A stretch of 64,000 bases of DNA from Mesorhizobium atlanticum. Lineage in GTDB: Bacteria > Pseudomonadota > Alphaproteobacteria > Rhizobiales > Rhizobiaceae. Below are positions 1 to 9,220 of the stretch, piece after piece. The notes beneath the pieces were generated by a model. The model was not told the DNA's origin and searched no databases. It saw only the letters and a list, made by a program, of their open reading frames with translations. The stretch lies in assembly GCF_003289965.1 (NCBI RefSeq), contig NZ_QMBQ01000012.1, forward strand, positions 1 to 64,000. The letters are read 5' to 3'. Both the position numbers and the translations under genes were made by a program. Within the stretch, counting starts at the first letter, position 1, and each line of letters starts with the position of its first letter.

Positions 1-19
1 GGGAGGGAGAGATCCGCTT

Positions 20-1031
20 TTGGCGAGATCGAAGCGACAGAGGCGGCGGTCGCGCGCTTCGTGCGCTAGCTGGCGCAAAAGTATCCGCGACTGCATTTTT
101 GCTACGAAGCCGGCCCGACCGGCTAGGGCCGTGCCGGCAGATCGTTGGGGTAGGCGCGCGCGCCGCTGCGATGCCGTTGCGCCCTCGCTGATCCCCAAGC
201 GGGCGGGCGAGCGCGTCAAGACGAACCGACGCGATGCGGTCAGCTTGGCACCGCAGTTGCGAGTTGGCGAACTGAACGGCATTTGGGTTCCCGACACGTG
301 CACGAGGCGGTGCGCGATCTGGCGCGGGTGCGGGCCGCGGCGGGCGAGGACCTAGCAAGAAGCACCAGATGCTGCTTTCGTTCTGCTGCGCCATGGCCGG
401 GTGTTTAGCGGCCATAAGCACTGGAGTCAGACCCATGCCCGCTGGCTGGCGGCGCAAAAGTTCGACCATCCGGCCCAGCAGATCGTGTTCCAGGACCAGC
501 TCGATGTCATCACCGATGCGCAAGCTCGGCTGGAGCGATTGGACGACAGCTAGCCGAGCTGGTGCCTAGCTGGTCGATGGCGCGTCGGTGGTGGTGGCCT
601 ATCAGGCACTGCGCGGTGTGTCCTTCATGGTTGCCGTCACCTTCGTCAGCGAAGTCGGCGATGTGCGCAGCTTGCTTCGACAACCCGCGCCAGTTGAAGG
701 GCTTTCTCGGCCTGGTGCCCTCGGAGCGCCCGCCGCCGAGACGGTCAAGCGCGGCGGCCAAGCGCTTACCGGCAATTGCCGTGCGCGTCGCGTGCTGGTC
801 GAGGGCACCTGGAGTTACCGCTATCCCGCCCGGGTGACCGAACCCATTCGCGTCCGGCTCGAGGGCCTGCCGAAGGCGGTACGCGAGATCGCCTAGAAGG
901 GGCAGACCCCGCTTTGCACCCGCTACCGCCGGATGACGGCGGGCGGCAAACCCATCGTCGTTGCCGCGATCGCGCGCGAGATAGCAGCCTTCCTGTAGGC
1001 CATCGGTCACCAGATCGAACCGGCGCGCTGA
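20..1031 (+). pseudogene. IS110-family transposase remnant (degenerate)
   Basis: Conceptual translation in shifting frames gives an IS110-type transposase: a conserved run ending in PKRAGERVKTNRRDA near 190-240, a middle part near 430-560, the segment FDNPRQLKGFLGLVPSE near 675-725, and a C-terminal part (RVLVEGTWSYRYPARV) near 790-840. The parts lie in different frames, and an in-frame TAG interrupts the C-terminal end near 996, so the gene is multiply frameshifted and dead. The 5' end is probably cut by the window edge. Family assignment rests on the conserved segments; the exact IS name is not known. Confidence 0.8.
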
Positions 1032-1678
1032 CGATGCGGTTCGCTTGTGCCTTGAAGATCGCGCTTGAGCGGCAACGCTTCCGCTCGCACGGGGCCGCCG
1101 GATCGAAGCCCCATTTGACCGCTTTCAAGCCGGCTGCCACACCCCGGGCAGCACGGAGTCGGGACGTGGCGACCGGTGGGGAAACTCCTATGCGGCTTGA
1201 GCATCGCTCCAAAGCCCGTCATCAGGCAGGGAAAAGCCCCAAGACGAATTGCGGAAGTGCGGTAACCAACCCGCAGATAAGAGCTTGATCGACCGTCGGC
1301 TGAAGGCCCATCCCATCCCCGTGCTGTCCTCCAGTCAACGGAAACAAACCTGTGGCAAGGACATGGGACGGAAAAGTTCATCCATCACCCTTGACCACGG
1401 TCATAAGAGCTAACAGCGTTCTCTATCAGGGTTGTTAAGGTCAAGCTCCTGTTGCGTTTTTTCGCACCGAGTCGCCCCGCGGGTCGCTCGCTTCTCTTCG
1501 CGTCGGCGCTGGGCCGCTGCATGGCGAGGTCAGGAGAACGAGGCGTCTCAATCTGTTGAACGACCGTGGGAGAGTTCGCCCCAGGATCTTGCCTGATAAC
1601 GAGATCGCCTTACCCATAATCCCCATGGGGACGATCAACCCTTTATGTGGGAAAACTCTTTCTCCGTTTGTCAGTTGT
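1032..1678. other. Non-coding stretch downstream of the IS110 remnant
   Basis: No open frame here resembles a protein I recognise. The first 250 bases are probably the non-coding 3' part of the IS110 element. No terminal repeat could be paired with confidence. Confidence 0.5.
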
Positions 1679-1990
1679 TCATTTCATGCCGATACGGTCT
1701 GGTTCCTTGCCGAGGCGGAACTTGATCGCGTCGCTCCACATGAGATGAAGGATAACGGCGAGCTTCCGGGCAGTAGCGACACCGGCTCGCGCCATAGGCG
1801 CCGCTTGGCGATGTTCATGCCCCGCGCGCAGGCGAGACCATTTCTTGCAGCGAGCAGTGCATGAGCGCTTCGTAAAGCGCTGTGCAGGCGAGTTCGCCCC
1901 CGCAGCGGCTGACTTTGCCCCGGATATCGGTCTCATCGGGACTGGGAGGCTGCTGCAAACCCAGATGCGCATCCACATCCCCCGACCGGC
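1679..1990 (-). pseudogene. IS110-family transposase C-terminal fragment
   Basis: Read on the minus strand, two overlapping frames give the C-terminal half of an IS110-family transposase: CGGELACTALYEAL in one frame, then GVATARKLAVILHLMWSD in another, typical of the end of this family (ARKLAVILHRMW). At least one frameshift near 1820-1830 separates them, and the N-terminal half is absent. It is a second remnant, on the opposite strand to the one at the window start. Confidence 0.6.
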
Positions 1991-2192
1991 GGAAGCGGTC
2001 TGGCAGGCCGACCCTGCGCAAGAGAGCCGCGTGAAAATGAATGGCGACTACAGCTCCGTCCGACTTCGGTACTCAATCGCCATCTTTCCCGGGCCAACGG
2101 GCGAATGGCATGGGCGCGGAGCTCGACCAACGGTAAGCCAACTATCCAGCAAGTGACAGTCTATTCGAGATCCGTGTTGCCGATTCTAAAAG

Positions 2193-2317
2193 TGTCCGGT
2201 TGAACACATTCATTGTTTTGAAACCGACAGATTGAGTATGAGTATTCCGCCGGCGGGACGCGGAGTACAGATGCTACACTCTCGCACAACAATGGTTTCA
2301 ATGGCACGGCAATTGCA
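2193..2317 (+). promoter_or_regulatory. NifA upstream activator sites and sigma-54 promoter of the ATP-grasp gene
   Basis: A perfect -24/-12 element, TGGCACGGCAATTGCA, lies at 2302-2317, with GG and GC ten bases apart. Two perfect TGT-N10-ACA NifA sites lie upstream at 2193-2208 and 2214-2229, about 75-110 bases from the -24 box, the usual distance. The element points at the ATP-grasp gene about 180 bases downstream. NifA/RpoN control is inferred from known nif promoter architecture. Confidence 0.85.
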
Positions 2318-2494
2318 TGACATGGTGAAGATACATTACGCCGGAAGCGGTCGCCATCTCCGCAGAGAAACCACATGAAGCTGCTCGAATGTCGCAAATC
2401 GTTGGCATATGAGCACTGTCGGGTTTAAGTTACAGGAAATGATGCCAATTTTGGCTGAGGGCCGCCATGCAGAACGCAAAAGAGGACAATGTCA

Positions 2495-3739
2495 ATGGCA
2501 AGGCAGGCGCTCATTCTGGTTGAAGGTCACAGAACTAGTGGTCTGCTGTACGTCCAAGCGGTCAAGCGTCTTGGACTTTATCCAATTAGCTTGGCGTCTG
2601 ATCCAAGCTGCTACGATTATCTTGCGGCGGAACAGGTTGAAGCTATCCGCGTCGCTACAGACGATCTCGATGCCCTGATCGGCGAATGTTCTCGGCTACG
2701 TGCTATCTATGACATTGTCGGCATTACTGGCTTCTCGGGCGACGATGAGTCGGTCAGTGCTACAGTTGCCAAACTCTGCCGACATTTCGATCTACCAGGG
2801 CCGAATCCCGCGTCCCTTGAGCGATGCTGCGATAAATTCACCCAACGTCAGCTCCTTGCGCAATCCGGCGTTCCGGTACCTGCTTGTCGCTTGGCCACGA
2901 ATCCGATAGAATTCGCTGGCTCCGTTGCGGAGATCGGACTGCCGGTGATTGTCAAGCCAACTGTGGGCAGCGGCAGCAGCGGTGTCCGATTGTGCCGAAA
3001 CGCCGATGAGATAGCCGAACACACGAGCTATCTGTGGGGCGGGAGGTGCTTCTTGCAAACTCCGCCGAGGATACTGATCGAAGAATTCGCACAAGGCCCC
3101 TTTTACAGCGTCGAAATAATGGGGAACGAGGTTGTAGGGATTGTCGCCGCTGATTTCGGGCCCCCACCTCATTTCGTCTTCCATAATACAACCTTTCCAG
3201 CCCCGCTGGGGGATGACGCGAAAGAGTCCATCACCAATATTTCGCTGACCTGTTTGCAAGCTCTCGGTCTTGGCTGGGGGCCCACAAATGTAGAACTCCG
3301 TTGGACGAAGCGCGGCCCGGTTGTCATCGAAGTCAATCCGCGACTTGCCGGCGCACTTGAGCCTCAACTGGTCCAACTAGCTTATGGGATTGACCTCATC
3401 ACCGAACACGTCAAGCTTGTTATCGGTGACGAATGGGATTTGGGCAGGGCACATTCGCAGACAGCGGCCGCGCGATTCCTGGTACCTGATCGTGATGGCA
3501 TCCTCGATTGGATCGGCGGCGACAGTCAGGCGGCTGCTGTACCAGGCGTCGTAGAGGTCAAATTGTATGCTGAATCAAAGACGCCGATCGTCAGGAATGG
3601 TGATTACCGAGATTGGATTGGACATATTGTGGCCGTGTCACCCAATCTTGCTGAGACCGAGGCGATACTTCAACGTGCTCTTAGGTTGATTAATTGGTCG
3701 ATGTTGTCATTTCCAACCGATGGTGAGCAGGAAGAATGA
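2495..3739 (+). CDS. ATP-grasp family ligase, substrate unknown
   Basis: A protein of about 414 residues with the layout of single-chain ATP-grasp ligases: an N-terminal preATP-grasp Rossmann-like part (about 1-100), the ATP-grasp core (about 110-310) with the glycine-rich ATP loop VIVKPTVGSGSSGVRL near 150-167, and the metal-binding end of the core, VIEVNPRLAG, near 277-286. Such enzymes join a carboxylate to an amine through an acyl-phosphate (amino-acid ligases, biotin-carboxylase-like or dapdiamide-type enzymes). The substrate cannot be read from sequence. An ATG at 2489 is also in frame, but the AGAGGA ribosome site at 2481-2486 suits 2495 better (8 bases). It stands alone behind NifA and sigma-54 sites, so expression during nitrogen fixation is expected. 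No partner follows on this strand; a LuxR gene converges on it. Confidence 0.8.
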   Translation: MARQALILVEGHRTSGLLYVQAVKRLGLYPISLASDPSCYDYLAAEQVEAIRVATDDLDALIGECSRLRAIYDIVGITGFSGDDESVSATVAKLCRHFDLPGPNPASLERCCDKFTQRQLLAQSGVPVPACRLATNPIEFAGSVAEIGLPVIVKPTVGSGSSGVRLCRNADEIAEHTSYLWGGRCFLQTPPRILIEEFAQGPFYSVEIMGNEVVGIVAADFGPPPHFVFHNTTFPAPLGDDAKESITNISLTCLQALGLGWGPTNVELRWTKRGPVVIEVNPRLAGALEPQLVQLAYGIDLITEHVKLVIGDEWDLGRAHSQTAAARFLVPDRDGILDWIGGDSQAAAVPGVVEVKLYAESKTPIVRNGDYRDWIGHIVAVSPNLAETEAILQRALRLINWSMLSFPTDGEQEE

Positions 3740-3798
3740 ACGACTTCAAGCCGCAGCGCACCACATCGGCCCCCCTGAAAAGGCGCGATGTTCAGTTC

Positions 3799-4608
3799 TT
3801 ACAATTTAATAATCCCGAACTCCAAGGCCTTTATAGCGGCGACCGTTCTGCTAGCAGCATCCAATTTCCGCGCCACATTTTTAATATGGAAATTCACGGT
3901 GTTTGCTGAAATTCCTAAAATTTTTCCAATCTCCCAGGACGATTTCCCTCTCGCGGCCCACAGAATACACTCTTTTTCTCGCTGCGAAAGGCCGGGAGGT
4001 TCAACGATGTAGCGAGGATTCATTATGCTCGATATTCTACGGTGGAAGTGAAAAGCGGCTAATTCTAGGAATGTAACCGTTCTACTCTCAAATTCTAAGC
4101 GCTTAGACCGAGCAAAGCTAGTTACAGCGAAGGTGCCATTCGGTTCATGCAATGGTACACTCATTCCTGACTTCAGGCCGAATGCAGCAGCTTCATCAAA
4201 AACTCGACGTTCGTCATCAGTCGTGCTTGCGTCGTTGTATATCTCACTCCATCGAAAAGCGTCTGCGCGCTTTCGACTTACCTTCAGGATTGGGTCTATT
4301 CTGTCGTGACCCATTTCGACATAGCGCTTCTGCCATTCACTTGGGAAATTGAGTATGACCTGCCGGTCACGTGGGGTAAACTTTTGATCTCCTCGAAGGG
4401 CAAGAGAGCTATAGGCGACCCACGGGCAATCGAACTTTAGAGCAAACGTTGATAACTGGTCGAACAACCCATCGGATTGACCAATGCCATCGGCCTGGTC
4501 GAGAAATCGGCCGAGTTCGAGCGCAAACCCCTTCATGTCGGCTTCAGGGCAGTCCGCCTTCTGGTCCAGAACGTCAGATATACTAGTAACCATGCTCCGG
4601 CCTGTCAT
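3799..4608 (-). CDS. LuxR-family quorum-sensing-type transcriptional regulator
   Basis: A 269-residue protein with an autoinducer-binding domain (about 30-185) and a C-terminal LuxR/GerE helix-turn-helix (about 205-265). The residues that line the acyl-homoserine-lactone pocket in TraR/LuxR are in place: W92, Y96, D105-P106, W120 and G148. The DNA-binding domain keeps the family pattern LSQREKECILWAARGKSS and ANTVNFHIKNV. It therefore probably binds an AHL-like signal and DNA in the cytoplasm. No luxI-type synthase gene is seen in the window, so here it is a solo receptor. It converges on the ATP-grasp gene and is divergent from the TauD-like gene, across a 600-base intergenic region where no clear lux/tra box was found. 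In-frame ATG 4593 is an alternative start. Confidence 0.88.
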   Translation of the reverse strand: MTGRSMVTSISDVLDQKADCPEADMKGFALELGRFLDQADGIGQSDGLFDQLSTFALKFDCPWVAYSSLALRGDQKFTPRDRQVILNFPSEWQKRYVEMGHDRIDPILKVSRKRADAFRWSEIYNDASTTDDERRVFDEAAAFGLKSGMSVPLHEPNGTFAVTSFARSKRLEFESRTVTFLELAAFHFHRRISSIMNPRYIVEPPGLSQREKECILWAARGKSSWEIGKILGISANTVNFHIKNVARKLDAASRTVAAIKALEFGIIKL

Positions 4609-5212
4609 AATCTCTGCCCCTCAGCTTTTGCACTGGATCATGGCGGCGGTTGCGCAAAGCCGCCGCCGTAACGTGCGGACCTTGCCCACCGCCGCGTGCA
4701 ACGTGCATCTACAAAGTTATAACATCTGTTTGGATAGATTGATTATTGTCCAATTAAATTACAATAAACTTGTTTCATGTATCCGTCATAACTATAAATG
4801 GAAATAACTTATATTAATCTTTTGCGGGCCAGCGCCGGCGGCCTCACCCTTTGGTTGTTCTCTTTGGCCGCCGCAGCAGTCCGCTGTGCAGAGTCCCGTT
4901 TCCCAGTACAGCATGCCGAACAATGCCGAATCCTTAAACGGTCGCATTGCGCGAACGATCTTGAACGAGAGCCTTGGACGCCAGTCTCGCCTGCGCACGC
5001 AGCGGAAGTCGCATTCATCTGCAGCGGCAAGTTTTATCCTTCAGGCGAGACCGTAGCGCCGCTCTCGCTCGGGTAGGATCAACCTACTGAATGTGGGAGG
5101 TGCGATGGATGTAGAGGCGTGGTACCAATCTCGACCACCGGAGAGGAGGAAGTATTATTTGTTTAAGATCAAAGGTCGTTCTGAATAGATTTGCTTGTCA
5201 AGGAAACCTAAG
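4609..5212. other. Intergenic region between luxR-type and tauD-like genes
   Basis: Divergent promoter region with an AT-rich stretch around 4710-4800. I found no gene, no canonical -24/-12 box and no convincing palindromic lux/tra box. A ribosome site AAGGA at 5199-5204 serves the downstream gene. Confidence 0.5.
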
Positions 5213-6106
5213 ATGGAGAAGCTCTTCATGAATGAAGTTTACTTTAACGACGGTGTCGGTCGACGTGCGGACGTAGCTAAATGCACAATGCGCATCGGCG
5301 CTGAAATTAGTGACATTAAGCTCTCGGCCGATTTGCCGGATCGGACCATCGCTGCGATAAACGAGCTGGTGCTAGAGCACAAGGTCGTCTTCTTCCGTGA
5401 CCAGGGTCATCTCGACGACGCCGAGCAGGAGCGCTTTGCTCTTCGTTTCGGGAAGCTTTCGCCATATCCGGAGGGATCGATGCCAATCTTCGACATTGAT
5501 TCCGCGGGCGGAGATATCCAGGCCGACGTTTGGCACATCGATTGGTCCTGCATGGACGCCTATCCTAAGATTTCGGTGTTGCGAGGCGTTGTGATCCCAC
5601 CAGTCGGCGGCGACACGGTGTGGTCAAACACGGCGGCCGCATATCTCGACTTGCCGCTGCCGCTACAACGGCTTGCCGACGACCTCTGGGCTGTTCATAG
5701 CTTCCCAGGCGATCATTATAAGAGGCCGCATGCCGACGCTCTTGCCGGACAGAGGATCGAGACCGAGCATCCCGTCGTACGCGTCCACCCCGAGACCGGC
5801 GAGCGCACACTGGTGCTCGGCTCTTACGTAGCACGGTTCGTTGATTTCTCGATATATGACAGCCGGAGGCTATTCGATCTGTTTGAGGCTCATATCACCG
5901 CGCAGGAAAACACGGTGCGCTGGAAGTGGAGGCAGGGTGATGTCGCTATCTGGGACAACCGAGCTACGATGCATTGTGCGACCAAGGACTACGGCGACCA
6001 GCGTCGCGTCGTCCGTCGCGCGACTATAGAGGGCGAGGTGCCCGTCAGTATCGACGGCCGACATAGCGTTGCGCGTTTCAAGTTTGTCGGACGAGATGAG
6101 AGCTAA
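5213..6106 (+). CDS. TauD/TfdA-family 2-oxoglutarate Fe(II) dioxygenase
   Basis: A 297-residue member of the TauD/TfdA family. The iron facial triad is visible: H-x-D in VWHIDWS near residue 108 and the distal His in NRATMHCATKDYGD near 253, followed by the 2-oxoglutarate-binding Arg in QRRVVRR near 265. Length is normal for the family (about 280-310). It should hydroxylate or oxidatively cleave a small substrate while decarboxylating 2-oxoglutarate; taurine, 2,4-D-like and carnitine-like substrates all occur in the family, so the substrate is open. The start at ATG 5213 is chosen because AAGGA ends 8 bases upstream; a TTG at 5195 is possible. Divergent from the LuxR gene, which could regulate it. 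No sigma-54 box was found upstream. Confidence 0.85.
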   Translation: MEKLFMNEVYFNDGVGRRADVAKCTMRIGAEISDIKLSADLPDRTIAAINELVLEHKVVFFRDQGHLDDAEQERFALRFGKLSPYPEGSMPIFDIDSAGGDIQADVWHIDWSCMDAYPKISVLRGVVIPPVGGDTVWSNTAAAYLDLPLPLQRLADDLWAVHSFPGDHYKRPHADALAGQRIETEHPVVRVHPETGERTLVLGSYVARFVDFSIYDSRRLFDLFEAHITAQENTVRWKWRQGDVAIWDNRATMHCATKDYGDQRRVVRRATIEGEVPVSIDGRHSVARFKFVGRDES

Positions 6107-6744
6107 CCCCTGACGAAGAACTGATCTCCTCGTGTCCCCTACCGGAGTCTAGCTTGTTTCCCGCCCAGAAATAGCAAGAGCTGATTTGTCGACGTGAGCA
6201 ATTTGGTCTCTAAGCGGCGACCGGCTTGAGCCGGGTTTGAAGCAGAGCGATCAAGAGCGGCAAAAACCCTTCAGCCTTCTGCTCAACCGGCTGGGCCTTC
6301 TCTGCGCCTAGATCCTGGCGATACTCGCAACCAAAGCAACGTCACCCCTCCGGCAGCGATTAGCCTGACGCCGCAGTAGAGCCGGTACAGCCCCCGAAGG
6401 TGCGCCCTTCCGCTGCTGATGCCGGGAGGTCGCATTCTTCACGGACGACCTGTTGAACCGTTGAACCTGGTAGTGTGTAGGACCCGGCGCCGGCATTCTG
6501 CTCAATACTGGCGAGCTCTTTAATTCGAATGCTGCAGCCGCATAACCCGGATAACGCCATTCCGGTGGTGGGGTTCCAATGCTGATTCAGCAAGTGCGTC
6601 GTCCACACCGCGTCAAGCTAACTCGTCTTATGCATAGCACTGGGCTCGAAGCGGCTGGCGGATGTATCTTAAGCACTTGATTTAACGTATGATTTGGTTG
6701 GTAAAACCTACCCTGCGACCGACATCTCGAGAGCCACACCCGCC
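6107..6744. other. Non-coding stretch before the IS1380 remnant
   Basis: No supportable gene. The short open frames have no recognisable similarity and overlap one another. The left end of the IS1380-type element should lie in the last part of this stretch, but I could not identify its inverted repeat. Confidence 0.4.
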
Positions 6745-7188
6745 ATGACCGACGATACGGTGCTGCCTTTCTGTTTTCCAGCCATCGGACACAAGAAGGT
6801 CACAGCTGTTCGATGGCGGCCGCATCACCTCGGATGGCGGCGTGATGCTGCTGCGGCGGCGGAACGGCGCCTGCGACTGGCCGACCGACTTGCCACTGCG
6901 ATACACCATCCACGTGATGCGCGGCGGGTGCGGCATGCCCTGGCCGACATTGTGCGGGCCCGCATCTTCGTCCCCTGCGGCTACGAGGATGCCACGATCT
7001 CGACCGGCTGCGCAGCGACCCGGCCTTAAGCTCAACCGCGGGCGACTGCCCGACAGCGGCATCGACCTGTGCTCGCAGCCGCTCCGTTCGCGGCTGGAGA
7101 ACCTGGCCGACATCAGGACGGTCATCCGGCTCGGCCGCGTGCTAGTCGACCTTTGGCTGTCGAGCTGCGCCGCGCCGCCGAAAAGCGT
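6745..7188 (+). pseudogene. IS1380-family transposase, 5' part (interrupted by IS21 element)
   Basis: Begins with an IS1380-type N-terminus, MTDDTVLPFCFPAIGHKKV, at ATG 6745, then frame-shifted family segments (GGRITSDGGVMLL-like near 6820-6850, SGIDLCSQP and SRLENL-like near 7060-7105, IRTVIRLGRVLVDLWLSS near 7110-7160). It stops at 7188, where the IS21-type element begins; the reading resumes at 9216. Several frameshifts show it was already decayed or decayed later. Confidence 0.8.
7184..7188 (+). repeat. Target site duplication of the IS21 element, left copy (AGCGT)
   Basis: AGCGT here is repeated exactly at 9216-9220, immediately outside both ends of the IS21-type element. IS21 elements make duplications of 4-8 bp. 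Confidence 0.9.
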
Positions 7189-7344
7189 TGTCATCGGGCG
7201 ATGAATATTCCCTGATTGTGGGCATCGAAAATTCCCTAGTTGGCGCTGCTGCCGCCAGTTCCGGGACGCGTCCCGGAACTGGCGGCTTTCGCCCCGGTGT
7301 CGATAGTCCGTTCCAGCAGCCTTTGCGGGACGGGAGCGGCGCTG

Positions 7345-8289
7345 GTGGTCCAACTTGGAGAACTTCTGATGATATTGGATCTACACCGTCAGGGCCTGTC
7401 CGTGACCGCGATCGCCCGGCGAACCGGGCGCGATCCCAAGACAGTCCGCAAATACATCGAGCGTGGGCTCGAACTCCGCGCCTATGGCCCGCGGCAGGCG
7501 GGGCGGCCAAACAAGATCGCGCCGTTTGTCGACTATCTGCGCGAACGGGTCTCGACCTTTCCCGATCTGAGCGCCGTGCGCCTGACGCGCGAGATTCGTG
7601 AGCGCGGCTATGATGGCGCCTATACCGCCGTGAAGCGCTTCGTGGCCGCGATCCGGCCGCAGGAGCAGGTCCGTCCCTTTGAGGTGCGGTTCGAGACTCC
7701 GGCCGGATATCAAGCACAGGTCGACTTCGCGCGCTTCGTCACGGAATTCACCGACGCGCCGGGCGTGATGCGCATCGTCTGGCTGTTCTCGCTCGTGCTT
7801 GGCCACTCGCGTTACATCTTCGCCCGCTACGTCATGCACCAGGACCTGCAGACGCTGCTGCGCTGTCATATGCAGGCTCTCGACGCCATTGGAGGAGTGC
7901 CGATCGAGATCCTCTACGACAGGATGAAGACGGCGGTTACCGGCGAAGATAACGAAGGCCACATCATCTACAATCGTTCGCTGCTGGCGCTGGCCAAGCA
8001 CTTTGGCTTCCAGCCCAGAGCTTGCCGGCCGTATCGCGCCAAAACCAAGGGCAAAGTCGAGCGACCATTCCGCTACATCCGCGAGGACTTCTTCCTGGCC
8101 CGCAGGCTCGAGGGACGCCGCCAATATCGGATCGATCCGGCTCATCGTCAGGGGGCAGCTCGCCACGCGGCCAGGAAGAGGGCCCCGGATATCGTCGTGG
8201 GCCGTCTCGGCGACCATGTCGTCCGGCGCTCGCTCGACTTCTATCAGGCCGTCGCCGAGCGACTGGCGATCGAGGGGAGCCGGTCATGA
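7345..8289 (+). CDS. istA: IS21-family transposase IstA, internally deleted
   Basis: The N-terminal helix-turn-helix (LHRQGLSVTAIARRTGRD, about 15-32) and the DDE integrase core start (QAQVDFARF; ILYDRMKTAV; YRAKTKGKVERPFRYI) are present. After EDFFLAR, near 8105, the protein jumps straight to LEGRRQYRIDPAHR, which in full-length relatives lies about 100 residues further on. This copy (314 residues from GTG 7345, 306 from ATG 7369) therefore seems to have lost about 100 residues in frame and is probably inactive. GGAG at 7357-7360 supports ATG 7369; the GTG start matches the longer N-terminus I recall from relatives. The gene overlaps istB by four bases (ATGA). Confidence 0.82.
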   Translation: MVQLGELLMILDLHRQGLSVTAIARRTGRDPKTVRKYIERGLELRAYGPRQAGRPNKIAPFVDYLRERVSTFPDLSAVRLTREIRERGYDGAYTAVKRFVAAIRPQEQVRPFEVRFETPAGYQAQVDFARFVTEFTDAPGVMRIVWLFSLVLGHSRYIFARYVMHQDLQTLLRCHMQALDAIGGVPIEILYDRMKTAVTGEDNEGHIIYNRSLLALAKHFGFQPRACRPYRAKTKGKVERPFRYIREDFFLARRLEGRRQYRIDPAHRQGAARHAARKRAPDIVVGRLGDHVVRRSLDFYQAVAERLAIEGSRS

Positions 8290-9140
8290 GCATGCGCGCA
8301 TCCACGATCGACAGCATCAGGAAGAGCCTGGTCGGGCTGCGCATGCCGCGGGCGCTCGAAGCACTCGACGCGACCCTGCGGCGCATTGAGCAGGGCGAGA
8401 TCGACGGCATCCAGGCCTTCGACGAACTTCTGGTGGAAGAACTAACCCTGCGCGAAAGTCGGCGCATCAAGGCTGCTCTGATGATGGCGCGCCTGACCAC
8501 CGTCAAGACTCTCGCCGGCTTCGACTTCGCTTTCCAGCCATCGCTCGATCGCAACCGCATCATGGCGCTGGCCGAACTGAAGTTCATCGAGCGCGCCGAG
8601 GTGGTCCATCTTCTCGGCCCGCCCGGCACTGGCAAAAGCCACTTGGCGACCGCGCTTGCCGTCGAGGCCGTCAAGGCCGCAAAGAGCGTCTACTTCTCAA
8701 CGCTCGCCGACATCATCGCCTCGCTCGCCAAGGCCGAGCGCGAGGGTCAACTGCGCGAGCGTATCCGCTATCTATGCCGCGCCTCGCTGCTCGTCGTCGA
8801 CGAGATCGGCTATCTCCCGGTCGTGCCTGGCGGCGGCAATCTGTTCTTCCAGCTCGTCAACGCCCGCTACGAGAAGGGCGCCATGATCGTCACCTCCAAC
8901 CGCGGATTTGCAGAATGGGGCGAGGTTTTTGGTGACCCGGTTGTCGCAACCGCGCTTCTTGATCGCCTGCTTCACCACGCCGTCGTTATCCAGATCGAGG
9001 GATCAAGCTACCGCCTTCGACAGCACGCCGATCTCGTCCCCGAGCACGTTCGATCAAAAGCGCACATCAACCCGCCTCCGCCGCCGAAAAAACGCGGCCG
9101 GCCGCCAGGAGCGAGATCCGACGATCAAGATGCCGGCTGA
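8286..9140 (+). CDS. istB: IS21-family helper ATPase IstB
   Basis: A 284-residue protein with the DnaA/DnaC-like AAA+ fold of IstB: Walker A GPPGTGKSH near 113-121, Walker B LLVVDEIGYLP near 171-181, sensor segment MIVTSNRGFAEW near 200-211. It assembles with IstA on target DNA to promote insertion. The ATG at 8286 overlaps the istA stop (ATGA), the usual IS21 arrangement. The frame is intact and the length normal; a proline-rich, basic tail follows the ATPase domain. Confidence 0.93.
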   Translation: MSMRASTIDSIRKSLVGLRMPRALEALDATLRRIEQGEIDGIQAFDELLVEELTLRESRRIKAALMMARLTTVKTLAGFDFAFQPSLDRNRIMALAELKFIERAEVVHLLGPPGTGKSHLATALAVEAVKAAKSVYFSTLADIIASLAKAEREGQLRERIRYLCRASLLVVDEIGYLPVVPGGGNLFFQLVNARYEKGAMIVTSNRGFAEWGEVFGDPVVATALLDRLLHHAVVIQIEGSSYRLRQHADLVPEHVRSKAHINPPPPPKKRGRPPGARSDDQDAG

Positions 9141-9215
9141 TCACCGAGCCCATTCGCCTGTCAGCTAGGGAAAATTGGATGCCCACATTCGCGGAAACTT
9201 CGGCGCCCATTGACA

Positions 9216-9220
9216 AGCGT
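9216..9220 (+). repeat. Target site duplication of the IS21 element, right copy (AGCGT)
   Basis: Exact copy of the AGCGT at 7184-7188, directly after the right inverted repeat, which ends TGACA. Confidence 0.9.

Larger units (their letters stand above)
7189..9215 (+). mobile_element. IS21-family insertion sequence (about 2.03 kb)
   Basis: The element carries istA and istB and has imperfect terminal inverted repeats of about 55 bases. The left end starts TGTCATCGGGCGATGAATA; the right end, read inward, starts TGTCAATGGGCGCCGAAGT. Both then share TGTGGGCATC and TTTTCCCTAG-like blocks. It is flanked by an exact 5-bp direct repeat, AGCGT, at 7184-7188 and 9216-9220. Removing the element and one repeat restores the IS1380 transposase reading (PPKS-VTLDVD), which shows that it inserted into an existing IS1380 copy. 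IS21 elements move by the IstA transposase with the IstB ATPase helper; this copy's IstA appears internally deleted. Confidence 0.93.

Noticed and set aside
2161..2240. A minus-strand stretch resembling half of a nod box (TTTCAAAACAATGAAT)
   Set aside because: Only one half matches, and the sequence coincides with two perfect NifA sites that explain it better; no gene lies downstream on that strand.
4609..4800. Possible lux/tra box for the LuxR-type regulator (repeats of CGTGC near 4670-4710)
   Set aside because: The repeats are direct and not a dyad of the expected 18-20 bases.
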